A DNA stretch of 64,000 bases, from positions 186,001 to 250,000 of the forward strand of contig NZ_FUXL01000005.1 in NCBI RefSeq assembly GCF_900167365.1, read 5' to 3'. The translations under genes were made by a program, and so were the position numbers. This document shows, piece after piece, positions 53,520-61,696 of the stretch. The notes beneath the pieces were generated by a model. That model made no database searches. It had not been told where the DNA came from and was given only the letters and a program-made list of their open reading frames with translations. This stretch comes from Consotaella salsifontis (GTDB lineage Bacteria; Pseudomonadota; Alphaproteobacteria; Rhizobiales; Rhizobiaceae). Position 1 is the first letter of the stretch, and every line of letters starts with the position of its first letter.

Positions 53520-55040
53520 TTGAACGCATTGGGCTTGACCGGGCTTAGACGCATTGTCGCAAGCACGCTGCCGTTGCTCGCCCTTGTGTTTGCCTCCTGC
53601 TCGACGGTTCAGGACGCGCTGGACCAGGCGTCGCTGGAGCGCTCGGCGGCGCCCAGCGCCGTGCCCGAAGTGGCGCCGCGCGACCCCATCACCTTCGAAT
53701 CGGCCCAGTCGGGCGATCCGCAATCCTCGATCGGCCGCTCTCAGCATCCGAAGATCCTCGCCGCCTACGGTGGCGCCTATACCGATGCGAAACTGGAGCA
53801 GGCGCTCGCCGGCATCGTCGGCAGGCTCAACGCGGTGAGCGACGACCCGAAGCGCGTCTATTCCATCACCGTCCTCAATTCGCCGAACGTCAACGCCTTC
53901 GCCCTGCCGGGCGGTTATCTCTACGTGACGCGCGGCCTTCTGGCGCTCGCCTCCGATTCCGCCGAGGTCGCGGCGGTGCTCGCCCATGAGATGGGCCACG
54001 TCACCGCCAATCACGGCATCGAACGCCAGCAGCGCGAGGCGGCGGCCGAGCTCGCCGGGCGCGTCGTCGCCGAGGTGCTGTCGAGCGATGCTGCGGGGCG
54101 CGCTGCCCTCGCCCGCGGCCAGCTCAACCTCGCCAGCTTCTCGCGCCAGCAGGAGCTTCAGGCCGATGCCCTCGGCATCCGGCAGATCGGACGCGCCGGC
54201 TACGATCCCTACGCCTCTTCGCGCTTCCTGGAAGCGATGGATGCCTATTCGAAGCTGAGGAACGCTTTCCAGGCCGACAATCCGAATCTCGACTTCCTCG
54301 CCACGCACCCGGCGACGCCACAGCGCATCGAACTCGCCAAGCAGCACGCGCGCGCCATCGGCCCGGAAGGCATTGGCCGCAAGGACCGCGACCGTTTCCT
54401 CATGGGGATTGACGGCATGCTGTTCGGCGATTCGGCGGCGGAAGGCTATGTGCGCGGCTCGCGCTTCTATCATCCGGGCCTCGGCATCACCTTCGAGGTG
54501 CCGAACGGTTTCGTCATCGACAACACGGCGGAAGCCGTGCTCGCCACCGGACCGGACGACACGGCTATCCGCTTCGACGGTGTTTCCGTGCCCCGCTCCA
54601 CCAGCCTCTCGGACTATCTCAAGAGCGGCTGGATCGGCGGGCTCGATCCCACCAGCATCCAGCCGCGCCGCGTCGGCGATCTGGAGGCGGTCTCGGCGCG
54701 CGCGGCGGGCGGCAACTACGTCTTCGACGTGACGGCGATCCGCGTCGGCAGCCAGGTCTATCGTTTCTTGACGGCGCTGCCGGCCGCGAAGGCCGACCGC
54801 CTGATCGGCGTTGCGGCGAGCGTCGCGCAGTCCTTCCGCCTGCTGACGCCCGAGGAGAGAGAGAGCCTGAAGCCGCTGCGCATTCGTGTGCTCAAGGCGG
54901 GAGCAGCCGACACCGTCGACAGCCTTGCCCAGCGCATGATGGGCGTCGACCGCTCGGCCGAGCTCTTCCGCCTGCTGAACGGTCTCGGCCCCGAGGAAAA
55001 CGTCACCCCCGGGGAGCTTTACAAGATCGTTGCCGAATAG
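53520..55040 (+). CDS. M48-family metalloprotease lipoprotein with LysM-like C-terminus
   Basis: About 506 residues. The leader ends LALVFASC, a lipobox that predicts outer- or inner-membrane anchoring. The zinc site is HEMGH in VAAVLAHEMGHVTANHG, and a Glu in QQELQADALGI is the third ligand, as in BepA/LoiP-type M48 proteases. The C-terminal ~50 residues (DTVDSLAQRMMGVDRSAELFRLLNGL) look LysM-like. TTG at 53520 is the likely start because GAAGGAGAA precedes it at ideal spacing. A GTG at 53505 is the alternative. Probable role: envelope protein quality control. Confidence 0.88.
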   Translation: MNALGLTGLRRIVASTLPLLALVFASCSTVQDALDQASLERSAAPSAVPEVAPRDPITFESAQSGDPQSSIGRSQHPKILAAYGGAYTDAKLEQALAGIVGRLNAVSDDPKRVYSITVLNSPNVNAFALPGGYLYVTRGLLALASDSAEVAAVLAHEMGHVTANHGIERQQREAAAELAGRVVAEVLSSDAAGRAALARGQLNLASFSRQQELQADALGIRQIGRAGYDPYASSRFLEAMDAYSKLRNAFQADNPNLDFLATHPATPQRIELAKQHARAIGPEGIGRKDRDRFLMGIDGMLFGDSAAEGYVRGSRFYHPGLGITFEVPNGFVIDNTAEAVLATGPDDTAIRFDGVSVPRSTSLSDYLKSGWIGGLDPTSIQPRRVGDLEAVSARAAGGNYVFDVTAIRVGSQVYRFLTALPAAKADRLIGVAASVAQSFRLLTPEERESLKPLRIRVLKAGAADTVDSLAQRMMGVDRSAELFRLLNGLGPEENVTPGELYKIVAE

Positions 55041-55085
55041 GCAGCGAGCCTGGGCGCCCGCTCAGCCTACCGCCTCCAATAAACG

Positions 55086-55115
55086 AAAAGGCCAGCCCTA
55101 GGGGCCGGCCTTTTT
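55086..55115. terminator. Bidirectional terminator between M48 gene and rpoH2
   Basis: A hairpin bounded by GAAAAGGCC and GGCCTTTTT, with the loop around CCCTAGGGG. An A-run lies on the left and a T-run on the right, so it can terminate transcripts from both converging genes. Confidence 0.8.
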
Positions 55116-55139
55116 CATGTCTGCTTCCTGTCACTTGCT

Positions 55140-56006
55140 TCAGCTTACATAGGCCGCGCGATCGGGATTGGTTTCGAGAAGCGCGGTGCGCAGCTTTTCC
55201 AGTGCCCGCGTTTCGATCTGGCGAACACGCTCCTTGGAGATGCCGAGCTTGGAGCCGAGAGCCTCAAGCGTTGCGCCATCGTCCTGAAGTCGCCGCTCGC
55301 GGATGATCTTCAGCTCGCGCTCCGACAGAACGCCCAGCGCATCGTGAAGCCAGTGAACCCGCCGCTCGTCGTCGATGGACGAGGAGACCATCTCATCCGG
55401 CAGAGGGTCCGAGGCGACGAGGAAATCCTGGCGGTCGGCGCTGCCGGACTCATCCTCGATGAGAGGAGCGTTGAGGGATGAGTCAGGTCCGGAAAGGCGC
55501 GAATCCATCAGCGCGACATCGCCCTCCGACACCTTCAGCGCGGTCGCGATCTCGCGGTACATCTCGGTGCCGGAGAGACTTTCGGAGCCCTGGCTAAGGC
55601 GGGCGCGCAGACGACGCAGATTGAAGAAGAGAGCCTTCTGCGCAGAGGAGGTGCCACCGCGCACGATTGACCAGTTGCGCAGAATGTAGTCCTGGATCGA
55701 GGCGCGGATCCACCAGGTCGCGTAGGTCGAAAATCGCACGTCGCGTTCCGGCTCGAAGCGGGCTGCAGCCTCCAGAAGGCCGACATGCCCCTCCTGAATG
55801 AGATCGTTCATGGCCAGCCCGAAATGCCGGAACTTGGCTGCCATGGAAATAACAAGGCGCATGTGGGCTGCGGTGATTCTGTGGAGCGCCTCCTGGTCGT
55901 GCTGCTCCTTCCATCTGACGGCGAGTTCGTATTCTTCCTCGCGTTGAAGATAGGGCGCCGCCATGGCAGCCCTGATCATCGTGCGACGCGTGGATTGAGA
56001 CTTCAT
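55140..56006 (-). CDS. rpoH2: RNA polymerase sigma factor, RpoH2-type
   Basis: About 288 residues, typical of sigma-32 proteins. Region 2 shows MRLVISMAAKFRHFGLAMNDLIQEGHVGLLEAAARFEPERDVRFSTYATWWIRASIQDYILRNWS. The RpoH box is present as QKALFFNLRRLRARL, and region 4 as LSERELKIIRERRL and SKERVRQIETRAL. Among the paralogues seen in Rhizobiales this resembles RpoH2. The ATG at 56006 follows GGAGGG. An EcfG-type promoter lies about 90 bases upstream, which would place it in the general stress response. Family is firm; the '2' designation is inferred. Confidence 0.88.
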   Translation of the reverse strand: MKSQSTRRTMIRAAMAAPYLQREEEYELAVRWKEQHDQEALHRITAAHMRLVISMAAKFRHFGLAMNDLIQEGHVGLLEAAARFEPERDVRFSTYATWWIRASIQDYILRNWSIVRGGTSSAQKALFFNLRRLRARLSQGSESLSGTEMYREIATALKVSEGDVALMDSRLSGPDSSLNAPLIEDESGSADRQDFLVASDPLPDEMVSSSIDDERRVHWLHDALGVLSERELKIIRERRLQDDGATLEALGSKLGISKERVRQIETRALEKLRTALLETNPDRAAYVS

Positions 56007-56092
56007 CGCTTTCCCTCCAGAGACGAGTCCGGCCTGGCGGCCCCGATGCAACGCCAGACCAACGGCAATTGCCGAGCGCCCGACCTCGCTGA

Positions 56093-56117
56093 AACGCGCG
56101 GCCGGGAGGAACGTTCC
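56093..56117 (-). promoter_or_regulatory. Candidate EcfG-type (general stress) promoter for rpoH2
   Basis: On the minus strand, GGAAC (56117-56113) and CGTT (56096-56093) are separated by exactly 16 bases, matching the alphaproteobacterial EcfG consensus GGAAC-N16/17-CGTT. It sits about 87 bases before the rpoH2 start codon. A scan by eye found no second exact match in the window. Confidence 0.65.
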
Positions 56118-56329
56118 CGAAGGGTCAAACTTTTTGGAGGGAAATAGCGCGGATGCAAAACAGGGCAAGACGGGCCCAAAAATGCAGCAGATTCAACGCA
56201 TCATTTACCGCGTTCACGTCGCTGTTTCGCAGAGCGCAGCGTCAACCGCAAGAGCCGGCGCTTAGTTTTGTCCCGAACCGGCCTCTTCGGAAGAACCCTC
56301 GTCGAAGAACTTCCTTGCGGCATCGCCTG

Positions 56330-56364
56330 AAAAAACGAACGGCCGCGATTTTCATCACGGCCGT
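56330..56364 (-). terminator. Rho-independent terminator after carD
   Basis: Read on the minus strand, an 11-bp stem ACGGCCGTGAT / ATCGCGGCCGT (one G-U pair) with the loop GAAA is followed by TCGTTTTTTC. It lies about 70 bases after the carD stop codon. Confidence 0.8.
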
Positions 56365-56435
56365 CCAAACTTCCTGTCGATGACAAGGCTCAAAGAGCTG
56401 CGGGTCTAGCGCAAGCCGCTATCCCGAGACGCCTC

Positions 56436-57032
56436 TCAGGCGGCCTCTTCCTGCTCGCCGGCCTCATCCACTTCCACATCGCCTTCAGCGTCGCCGGAGG
56501 CTTTGCCGGTGCGCTTCGGGCCCTTGTTGAGGTTCGTCTCGATGAGACGCACGGCCTCCGTTTCCGAGACGCTGTTCACAGCCGCGAGCTCGCGCGCCAT
56601 GCGGCCAAGAGCGGCCTCATAGAGCTGGCGCTCAGAATAGGACTGCTCGGGTTGCGTGTCGGCGCGGTAAAGGTCGCGCACCACCTCGGCGATCGAGATC
56701 AGATCACCCGAGTTGATCTTGGCGTCGTATTCCTGAGCGCGGCGGCTCCACATGGTCTTCTTCACGCGGGCGCGCCCCTGCACGATCTTCAACGCGCGCT
56801 CAACGAAATCCGTCTCGGAGAGCTTGCGCATGCCAACGGCCTCGGCTTTGGCGACCGGGACCTTGAGGCGCATCTTGTCCTTCTCGAAATCGATGACGAA
56901 AAGCTCCAGGCGCAGCCCTGCCACTTCCTGTTCTTCGATCGCAACGATTTGACCAACGCCATGGGCAGGATACACAATGCTCTCGCCGGTCTTGAAAGCC
57001 TGCCGCTGAGGCGCCTTCTTCTGACTGCTCAT
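56436..57032 (-). CDS. carD: CarD/CdnL family transcription regulator
   Basis: About 198 residues. The N-terminal RNA-polymerase-interacting (Tudor-like) domain is SIVYPAHGVGQIVAIEEQEVAG, LFVIDFEKDKMRLKVPVAKAEAVGMRKL, followed by a helical DNA-binding part (VKKTMWSRRAQEYDAKINSGDLISIAEVVRDL) and an acidic tail rich in E and D. CarD-type proteins stabilise the open complex at rRNA and other promoters. The ATG at 57032 is preceded by GGAAAG. A candidate sigma-70 promoter lies about 270 bases upstream, giving a long leader. In related genomes fdxA usually sits directly upstream; here 634 bases intervene. Confidence 0.92.
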   Translation of the reverse strand: MSSQKKAPQRQAFKTGESIVYPAHGVGQIVAIEEQEVAGLRLELFVIDFEKDKMRLKVPVAKAEAVGMRKLSETDFVERALKIVQGRARVKKTMWSRRAQEYDAKINSGDLISIAEVVRDLYRADTQPEQSYSERQLYEAALGRMARELAAVNSVSETEAVRLIETNLNKGPKRTGKASGDAEGDVEVDEAGEQEEAA

Positions 57033-57666
57033 ACGCTTTCCAAAACTCCCTTGAAGTGTCCTGCCGGAAACGGCTAGACACTCACGCGGCGCCGACGGCG
57101 CCGCTTCCTGCCACTCGCCTCGCAGGCGATCTTCAGTCGAGCCCGACCACCCAGCAAGACACACCCGAGGACTCGGCACTTAGCCCAGCCAAGAACCGTC
57201 AATGATGGAGAGCCTATCGGGATTCTTCCTTCCGGATAATCTCGAGCGAAATTCCTCTTTGGCGGAGGAAACGGGGATTTTTTCACTCGACTGTGGCAGT
57301 GATGCTACCCTAACCAACGCGAATTATCAAGGTTTTTTCGGACTACCGCAATTCAGCCATGCGCCGGCGGCGCATCAACAACCTGCCCGAGAAGCGTCTC
57401 GATCCGAAACAGAAGCGTGGTCACCCCTTGCCGTCGGCCCCGATGTAAGAGGGCGAACCCCGCCTCGGAAGGCATCTTCACGCAAATATGCACAGATTCT
57501 GGACGAGCATCGTCAGAATAAGCACAAAGGCCTCGTCAGCCGCGCCGGTTCTGCAGGAGGGATCGCGCTGCACCCGAAGAGGCACGCGACCGCGCCGAAG
57601 CTCCGCTGCGTCAAAGATCATGCGCCATGAGCGCGCCGCGCTCCGGGCGCGTCCTGAGACGGCGCC
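57033..57666. other. Unusually long gap between fdxA and carD
   Basis: About 630 bases without a convincing gene. It holds a candidate carD promoter (57302-57330) and, from 57359 to 57448 on the plus strand, a 29-codon reading frame rich in Arg and Lys (begins MRRRRINNLPEKR) with no ribosome site. A longer open frame on the plus strand (57202-57630) has poor codon use and no motif. The GC drop around 57190-57350 suggests regulatory sequence or a short insertion. In relatives the two flanking genes are close together, so something was inserted or deleted here. Confidence 0.45.
57302..57330 (-). promoter_or_regulatory. Candidate sigma-70 promoter for carD
   Basis: On the minus strand, TTGATA (57330-57325) and TAGCAT (57307-57302) are spaced by 17 bases. 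They match the -35 consensus at five of six positions and the -10 at four of six. It is about 270 bases upstream of carD in an otherwise non-coding, lower-GC stretch. Confidence 0.4.
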
Positions 57667-58005
57667 TCAGTCGCCCTGCCCCGGCTCCGGCGAGAAGTAT
57701 TTCTCCAGCTTCCCCGGCTCGCCGTCACGCTCTTTCACGTCTTCCGGCGGGTCGCGCTTGATGGTCACATTCGGCCACTTGGCGGAATATTCCGTGTTGA
57801 GCTGGAGCCAGGAGTCGAGCCCCGGCTCGGTGTCCGGCTTGATCGCCTCGGCGGGGCATTCGGGCTCGCAGACGCCGCAGTCGATGCACTCGTCGGGATT
57901 GATGACGAGCATGTTCTCGCCCTCATAGAAGCAGTCGACTGGACAGACCTCGACGCAATCCATGTATTTGCAGCGGATGCAGTTGTCGGTCACGACGTAG
58001 GTCAT
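57667..58005 (-). CDS. fdxA: 7Fe ferredoxin (FdxA)
   Basis: 112 residues with two clusters of cysteines. The first is in [25 protein letters not shown] and carries the [3Fe-4S] site. The second, [16 protein letters not shown], carries the [4Fe-4S] site. The C-terminal ~50 residues ([15 protein letters not shown]...) form the extension typical of alphaproteobacterial FdxA. It is a soluble electron carrier of unidentified partner. In many rhizobia fdxA is followed by carD and preceded by S4 and helicase genes. Here the S4 and helicase genes are absent and a response regulator lies divergently upstream. Confidence 0.93.
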   Translation of the reverse strand: MTYVVTDNCIRCKYMDCVEVCPVDCFYEGENMLVINPDECIDCGVCEPECPAEAIKPDTEPGLDSWLQLNTEYSAKWPNVTIKRDPPEDVKERDGEPGKLEKYFSPEPGQGD

Positions 58006-58332
58006 CGCAGGTCCTCGGAATTTGTCCTCGCACGGAATGGCTGGGCGAATTTGGGGACGTCGGGCGTCCGTTCCATGCGCTTCCGGGGCGGGAGGTAACG
58101 GCTCGGTCGGCCGCTTGCAAGAAAAAACCGTCCCCGGCAAGCCCCGAAAAAGGCAAAGAATTTGCAACCTTGCCCGGCAGGTTCCGCATTCGAAAACGGG
58201 GCGACGGAATGCCCCACTCCGATTCCGAAAAAGTTTCGCAACCAAATCACGAGTATGGAGTTTCTTGCCTTGGCCGAACGTGTTTCGGCCTGACGACTGC
58301 CGGGTGCCTCGATGTCAAGCGCTGAGGATTCA
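58006..58332. other. Divergent intergenic region between fdxA and response regulator
   Basis: About 327 bases with no coding signal. A 7-bp hairpin GGCCGAA / TTCGGCC with a 5-base loop lies at 58272-58290. A second, weaker inverted repeat (GGCATTCCG region near 58170-58215) also occurs. The stretch must carry promoters for fdxA on the minus strand and for the response regulator on the plus strand, but no consensus is clear enough to name. Confidence 0.4.
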
Positions 58333-58764
58333 ATGACCTCCGGAGGTCGAGTTGGGAACCTTTCGGAAAGTCTACGGAATCCAATACCGATGTCGCGTTT
58401 CAATGGAAAGAAGATCCTCGTTGTCGAGGATGAGTTCATGATTGCCATCGATATCGAGGCGAGTCTGGAGGAGCTGGGTGCCAACGTCGCTTGCGCCGGA
58501 ACCTTGGAACGCGCGCTGGAGGCCGTTGAGAGCGACCGGTTCGACGGCGTCGTGCTGGATCTCAACCTCGCCGGCAAGGAGGTCTACCCGGTGGCAGACA
58601 TCCTCGCCCGCCAGGGCATCCCGTTTTTCTTTCATACCGGTCATGGCGTCAAATCGGTTCTACGCAACCGCTATCCCGATGCCGTAGTTTGCCAAAAGCC
58701 CTGTCTCAGTCATGAGCTGGTCGATGCACTCGCCAGCGTCATGATGAAGACGGCGGACGCCTAA
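58333..58764 (+). CDS. Single-domain response regulator (receiver only)
   Basis: About 143 residues. A complete receiver fold: KKILVVEDEFMIAIDIEASLEELG with acidic pair, phosphoacceptor Asp in FDGVVLDLNLAG, then FFFHTGHGV and conserved Lys in VVCQKPCL. No output domain. The ATG at 58333 follows TGAGGA at good spacing. An ATG at 58390 would start right before the receiver fold (MSRFNGKK), and an ATG at 58312 is also in frame. Such stand-alone receivers often act as phosphate sinks or as partners of HWE/HisKA_2 kinases, of which none is adjacent. It pairs with the small gene 65 bases downstream. Confidence 0.85.
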   Translation: MTSGGRVGNLSESLRNPIPMSRFNGKKILVVEDEFMIAIDIEASLEELGANVACAGTLERALEAVESDRFDGVVLDLNLAGKEVYPVADILARQGIPFFFHTGHGVKSVLRNRYPDAVVCQKPCLSHELVDALASVMMKTADA

Positions 58765-58829
58765 CCCCGTCCTCCTCGTTCCGTCCACGCGAGGAGCGCG
58801 TTCGGAACAAGCGGCTTGAGGAAACTGAC

Positions 58830-59030
58830 ATGACCAACCCGCTCGATGCTGCCATCGACCACATCAATCAGCGTGCGGCCAAGATCCGCCAGTTCCTGGA
58901 TGGGCTCGATCAAGGCCAGCCGGTGGAAAAAGTGGCGCTTCAAAGAGCGATTCACGACTGCATCAATGTCACCGCTTCCCTGGAAAGCCTCAAGCGCGTC
59001 GTGGCGCGGCGCGACGGCCGACAGGGCTGA
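58830..59030 (+). CDS. Hypothetical 66-residue helical protein
   Basis: Not recognised. The product (MTNPLDAAIDHINQRAAKIRQFLDGL...) is short and helical with a repeating charged pattern and ends in ESLKRVVARRDGRQG. No cofactor motif, signal or membrane segment is visible. GAGGAAAC seven bases before the ATG is a strong ribosome site, and the frame has good codon use. It follows the response regulator by 65 bases on the same strand, so a two-gene unit is likely. The high helical content could suit a small binding partner, but it lacks the NepR sequence pattern and I do not assign that role. Confidence 0.65.
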   Translation: MTNPLDAAIDHINQRAAKIRQFLDGLDQGQPVEKVALQRAIHDCINVTASLESLKRVVARRDGRQG

Positions 59031-59202
59031 CCGCGACCGTCAGCTCTTTCCTTTTCCTTTATCGAGTCGATTCTTGTGCTGATCGGCGGCAGCTCGTTCA
59101 CCTGCCATAATCCCGGCGTCTGGTGAAAGCAAAACCAGTAAGCCGGGCGCAACTTATTATCTTTTACATACTACTTGGCTATACCGAAGATTACTGACAG
59201 AA

Positions 59203-59378
59203 CCACGGGTTCGACGCGGCATGCGTGGGCTTCCGGTGGCGTAGTCCCTGTAACCAATACTTAGGAGTCATCACCTTAAGGTGCCCGTGGGTCGCGATGC
59301 GCGAACCGCCTTTCTCGCCTCGTCTGCCTGAGCAGGCCGGGCACTTGCCACGGGAACCTATCTTAAGGCGAATAGACT
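59203..59378 (+). promoter_or_regulatory. Structured 5' leader of the chemotaxis operon, possible translational switch
   Basis: In this stretch before the receptor start codon, CCACGGG occurs at 59203-59209 and again at 59348-59354, and CCCGTGG lies between them at 59284-59290. The middle copy can pair with either one. The downstream pairing extends to AGGTGCCCGTGG (59279-59290) with CCACGGGAACCT (59348-59359), 11 of 12 positions, ending just before the ribosome site AAGG (59365-59368). An alternative helix pairs CCTTAAG (59274-59280) with CTTAAGG (59362-59368), which includes that site. The enclosed part holds a small hairpin TCGCG-ATG-CGCGA (59292-59304). No known riboswitch class was recognised. 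Confidence 0.4.
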
Positions 59379-61355
59379 ATGGGTCTGAGTGACATCGCAA
59401 TCGGCAAGAAGATCGGTGCAGCTTTCGTAGCGATCGTCCTGGGCGCCGCAGTGACGGGCGTCTTCGTCATGAACAACATAGCCGATCTCGAGCACGTGGG
59501 GGCCGAAAATCGGCGAGACACCACCATCGCTATCTCGGCGATCGAAGCGCGCTTCTATGTCACGCGTCAGGAAGGTTCCCTGCGCGGCTACATGATCACC
59601 AAGGACCCCTATCTCTCCCAACGCGTGAAGGACCATTGGGGCAAGTTCAAGGAAACGGTCGCCAAGATACGGTCGACCGACAGCGACCCTGCGCTCGGCG
59701 CCCGGCTCGACGAGCTGGAGAAGGCGATGACGGGGTGGCAGGAGAACGTCGCCGATCCAGTGATCAAATACTCCGCGAATGACGCCACCTATCCCCAGGC
59801 CCTCGAGATATTGATGTCTGGCGCTGCCGACAAGTACATCGATCCCGTCGAAACCATTCTCGATGGGCTGCGGGACGAGAAGAAGGCGGCGCAGGAAGCG
59901 GCCGCCGATCTGGAAGCGCACCAGGCGAACCTGGCCGGCATCGTCATGATGAGCGGAATCGCCGCGCTCGTGGTTCTCGCCCTCGGCCTCGGCATGGTTC
60001 TTTATCGCTCCATCGCCCTGCCGATCCGCGGCCTCACCAAGACCATCGCCGATCTCACCGCCGGTAACCGGCAGGTGAGTGTTCCCTCCAAGGAGCGGGG
60101 GGACGAGATCGGCGCCATGGCCAAGGCCGTTGAAACATTCCGCCAGAGCGCGATCGAGCAAAAGCGCCTAGAAGAGGAAGCCGAGCGCCTGCGTGAGAGC
60201 CAGGAGGCGGAGCGCCAGCGCCAGGCGGCGATCGAGCACGAAAAGGCGGAGCGGCTGGAAAGCTTCATCGCCGATATCGGCCAAGGCTTCGAACGCCTGT
60301 CCGATGGAGACCTGACGGCGCGGCTGGACAGGCCCGTGGCCGCCGAGTTCGAGACGATCCGCGGCCAGTTCAATGGAACCGTGGAGAAGCTTGAGACGAC
60401 GCTGGGCTCGGTGGTGAATTCCATCGGCTCGATCCGCACCGGCCTGGACGAGATCAACACCGCCTCGAACGACCTCGCGCACCGCACGGAGCAGCAGGCG
60501 GCAAGCCTGGAGGAGACGGCGGCGGCGATCAGCGAGGTGGCGCGCGGCGTCAATGCAACTGCCGAAAGCGCCGATCGCTCGCAGAAGCTTGGCCAGGTGG
60601 CCCGAGCCAATGCCGAGAAGGGCGGGCAGATCGTCGGGCGCGCCATCGAGGCGATGTCCGAGATCGAGAAGTCGTCGGAGGAGATCGGCAAGATCATCGG
60701 CGTCATCGACGAGATCGCCTTCCAGACCAACCTTCTGGCGCTCAATGCCGGCGTCGAGGCGGCACGCGCCGGCGAGGCCGGCAAGGGCTTCGCCGTCGTC
60801 GCCCAGGAAGTTCGTGCGCTGGCGCAGCGCTCGGCCGACGCCGCCAAGGAGATCAAGGAGCTGATCTCCAAGTCCGGCGAGCAGGTCGGGCGCGGCGTCG
60901 AGCTGGTGACGGCCTCGGGCAAGAGCCTTGAGGAGATCGTGGCGCAGGTAGCGGAGATGGCGGCAGAGGCCGCACAGGCCGCCAAGAGCACCCGCGAGCA
61001 GGCCGCCAACCTCAAGGAGGTCTCCTCGGCCGCCGACCAGATGGACAAGGTCACGCAGCAGAACGCGGCGATGGTGGAGGAGACGACGGCGGCGGCGCAG
61101 ACGCTGGCGAACGAGACCGACCACCTCGCCCAGCTCATCTCCCAGTTCCGCACGGCGGCGAGCGCGGGTCATGCCTCGCAGCAGCAGCGCACGGTTCGCC
61201 GTCAGGCGGCCGCCCCGGCGCCGGTATCGCGGGCGACGCCCCGGCCGACCGCCAAGCCCGCGCCGCGCCCGGTCCAGCAGATGAAGACGGTTTCCGCCGG
61301 TGGCGGCGCGGCGCCCAAGTCCGCCCCCGCCGATGAAGGATGGGAAGAATTCTGA
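59379..61355 (+). CDS. Methyl-accepting chemotaxis protein with CHASE3-like sensor, first gene of che operon
   Basis: 658 residues. A membrane helix ([21 protein letters not shown]) is followed by a four-helix periplasmic domain with [16 protein letters not shown], typical of CHASE3/4HB sensors, a second membrane helix ([22 protein letters not shown]), HAMP, coiled coil and the signalling domain with its hairpin tip [20 protein letters not shown]. The C-terminus EGWEEF is the same tether as in the three receptors at 2.7-9.9 kb, and the signalling half is closely similar to theirs. The AAGGCG ribosome site is embedded in a structured leader. Its stop overlaps the STAS gene (TGATG). By position it corresponds to the receptor that heads rhizobial che operons. 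Confidence 0.94.
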   Translation: MGLSDIAIGKKIGAAFVAIVLGAAVTGVFVMNNIADLEHVGAENRRDTTIAISAIEARFYVTRQEGSLRGYMITKDPYLSQRVKDHWGKFKETVAKIRSTDSDPALGARLDELEKAMTGWQENVADPVIKYSANDATYPQALEILMSGAADKYIDPVETILDGLRDEKKAAQEAAADLEAHQANLAGIVMMSGIAALVVLALGLGMVLYRSIALPIRGLTKTIADLTAGNRQVSVPSKERGDEIGAMAKAVETFRQSAIEQKRLEEEAERLRESQEAERQRQAAIEHEKAERLESFIADIGQGFERLSDGDLTARLDRPVAAEFETIRGQFNGTVEKLETTLGSVVNSIGSIRTGLDEINTASNDLAHRTEQQAASLEETAAAISEVARGVNATAESADRSQKLGQVARANAEKGGQIVGRAIEAMSEIEKSSEEIGKIIGVIDEIAFQTNLLALNAGVEAARAGEAGKGFAVVAQEVRALAQRSADAAKEIKELISKSGEQVGRGVELVTASGKSLEEIVAQVAEMAAEAAQAAKSTREQAANLKEVSSAADQMDKVTQQNAAMVEETTAAAQTLANETDHLAQLISQFRTAASAGHASQQQRTVRRQAAAPAPVSRATPRPTAKPAPRPVQQMKTVSAGGGAAPKSAPADEGWEEF

Positions 61356-61696
61356 TGGCGAGAAAGAAGCGGGTTGAGACGCCGGAAGCAGCGGTTGAAG
61401 CGGTCTCGCAGGAAGAGAGCATGACGGTGGAGCTTCCGGCCCATCTTGGACTGAACGCGGCGGCGCCGTTGGTGGAGCAGCTTCTTTCGCTGCGCGGCAA
61501 GGCGATCGTTCTGGACGCCTCGAAGGTGGAGAGCGTGGGCGGCCAGAGGCTCCAGGTTCTGCTGTCGGCGGTGGCAACGTGGAAGGCGGACGGGATCGCC
61601 CTGTCGTTCGGCGAGCCCTCGCCGGCCTTCGAAGAAGACCTTGGCCACCTCGGCCTGTCGGTCGCAACCCTTATGGACAAAGGTCAGCTGCAGTGA
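61355..61696 (+). CDS. STAS domain protein of the che operon
   Basis: About 113 residues forming a STAS (anti-sigma antagonist-like) fold. It begins [17 protein letters not shown] and contains MTVELPAHLGLNAAAPLVEQLLSLRGKAIVLDASKVESVGGQRLQVLLSAV. The serine in KVESVGG is at the usual phosphorylation-competent position. A small STAS protein between the receptor and cheY1 is a standard feature of rhizobial che operons, where its role is unclear. Start and stop both overlap the neighbouring genes, so it is translated with them. Confidence 0.9.
   Translation: MARKKRVETPEAAVEAVSQEESMTVELPAHLGLNAAAPLVEQLLSLRGKAIVLDASKVESVGGQRLQVLLSAVATWKADGIALSFGEPSPAFEEDLGHLGLSVATLMDKGQLQ

Larger units (their letters stand above)
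56007..56435. other. Intergenic region between rpoH2 and carD genes
   Basis: About 430 bases without a gene. It holds the EcfG-like promoter of rpoH2 (56093-56117) and the carD terminator hairpin (56330-56364). The central part (56120-56330) is of mixed composition with no coding signal and no clear repeat. Both flanking genes read leftwards, so most of this stretch is the upstream region of rpoH2. Confidence 0.6.

Noticed and set aside
57359-57448. 29-codon Arg/Lys-rich reading frame
   Set aside because: No ribosome binding site and too short to support; could be chance.
57202-57630. 142-codon plus-strand open frame between fdxA and carD
   Set aside because: No ribosome site, no motif, low-complexity composition, and it overlaps a likely promoter region on the other strand.
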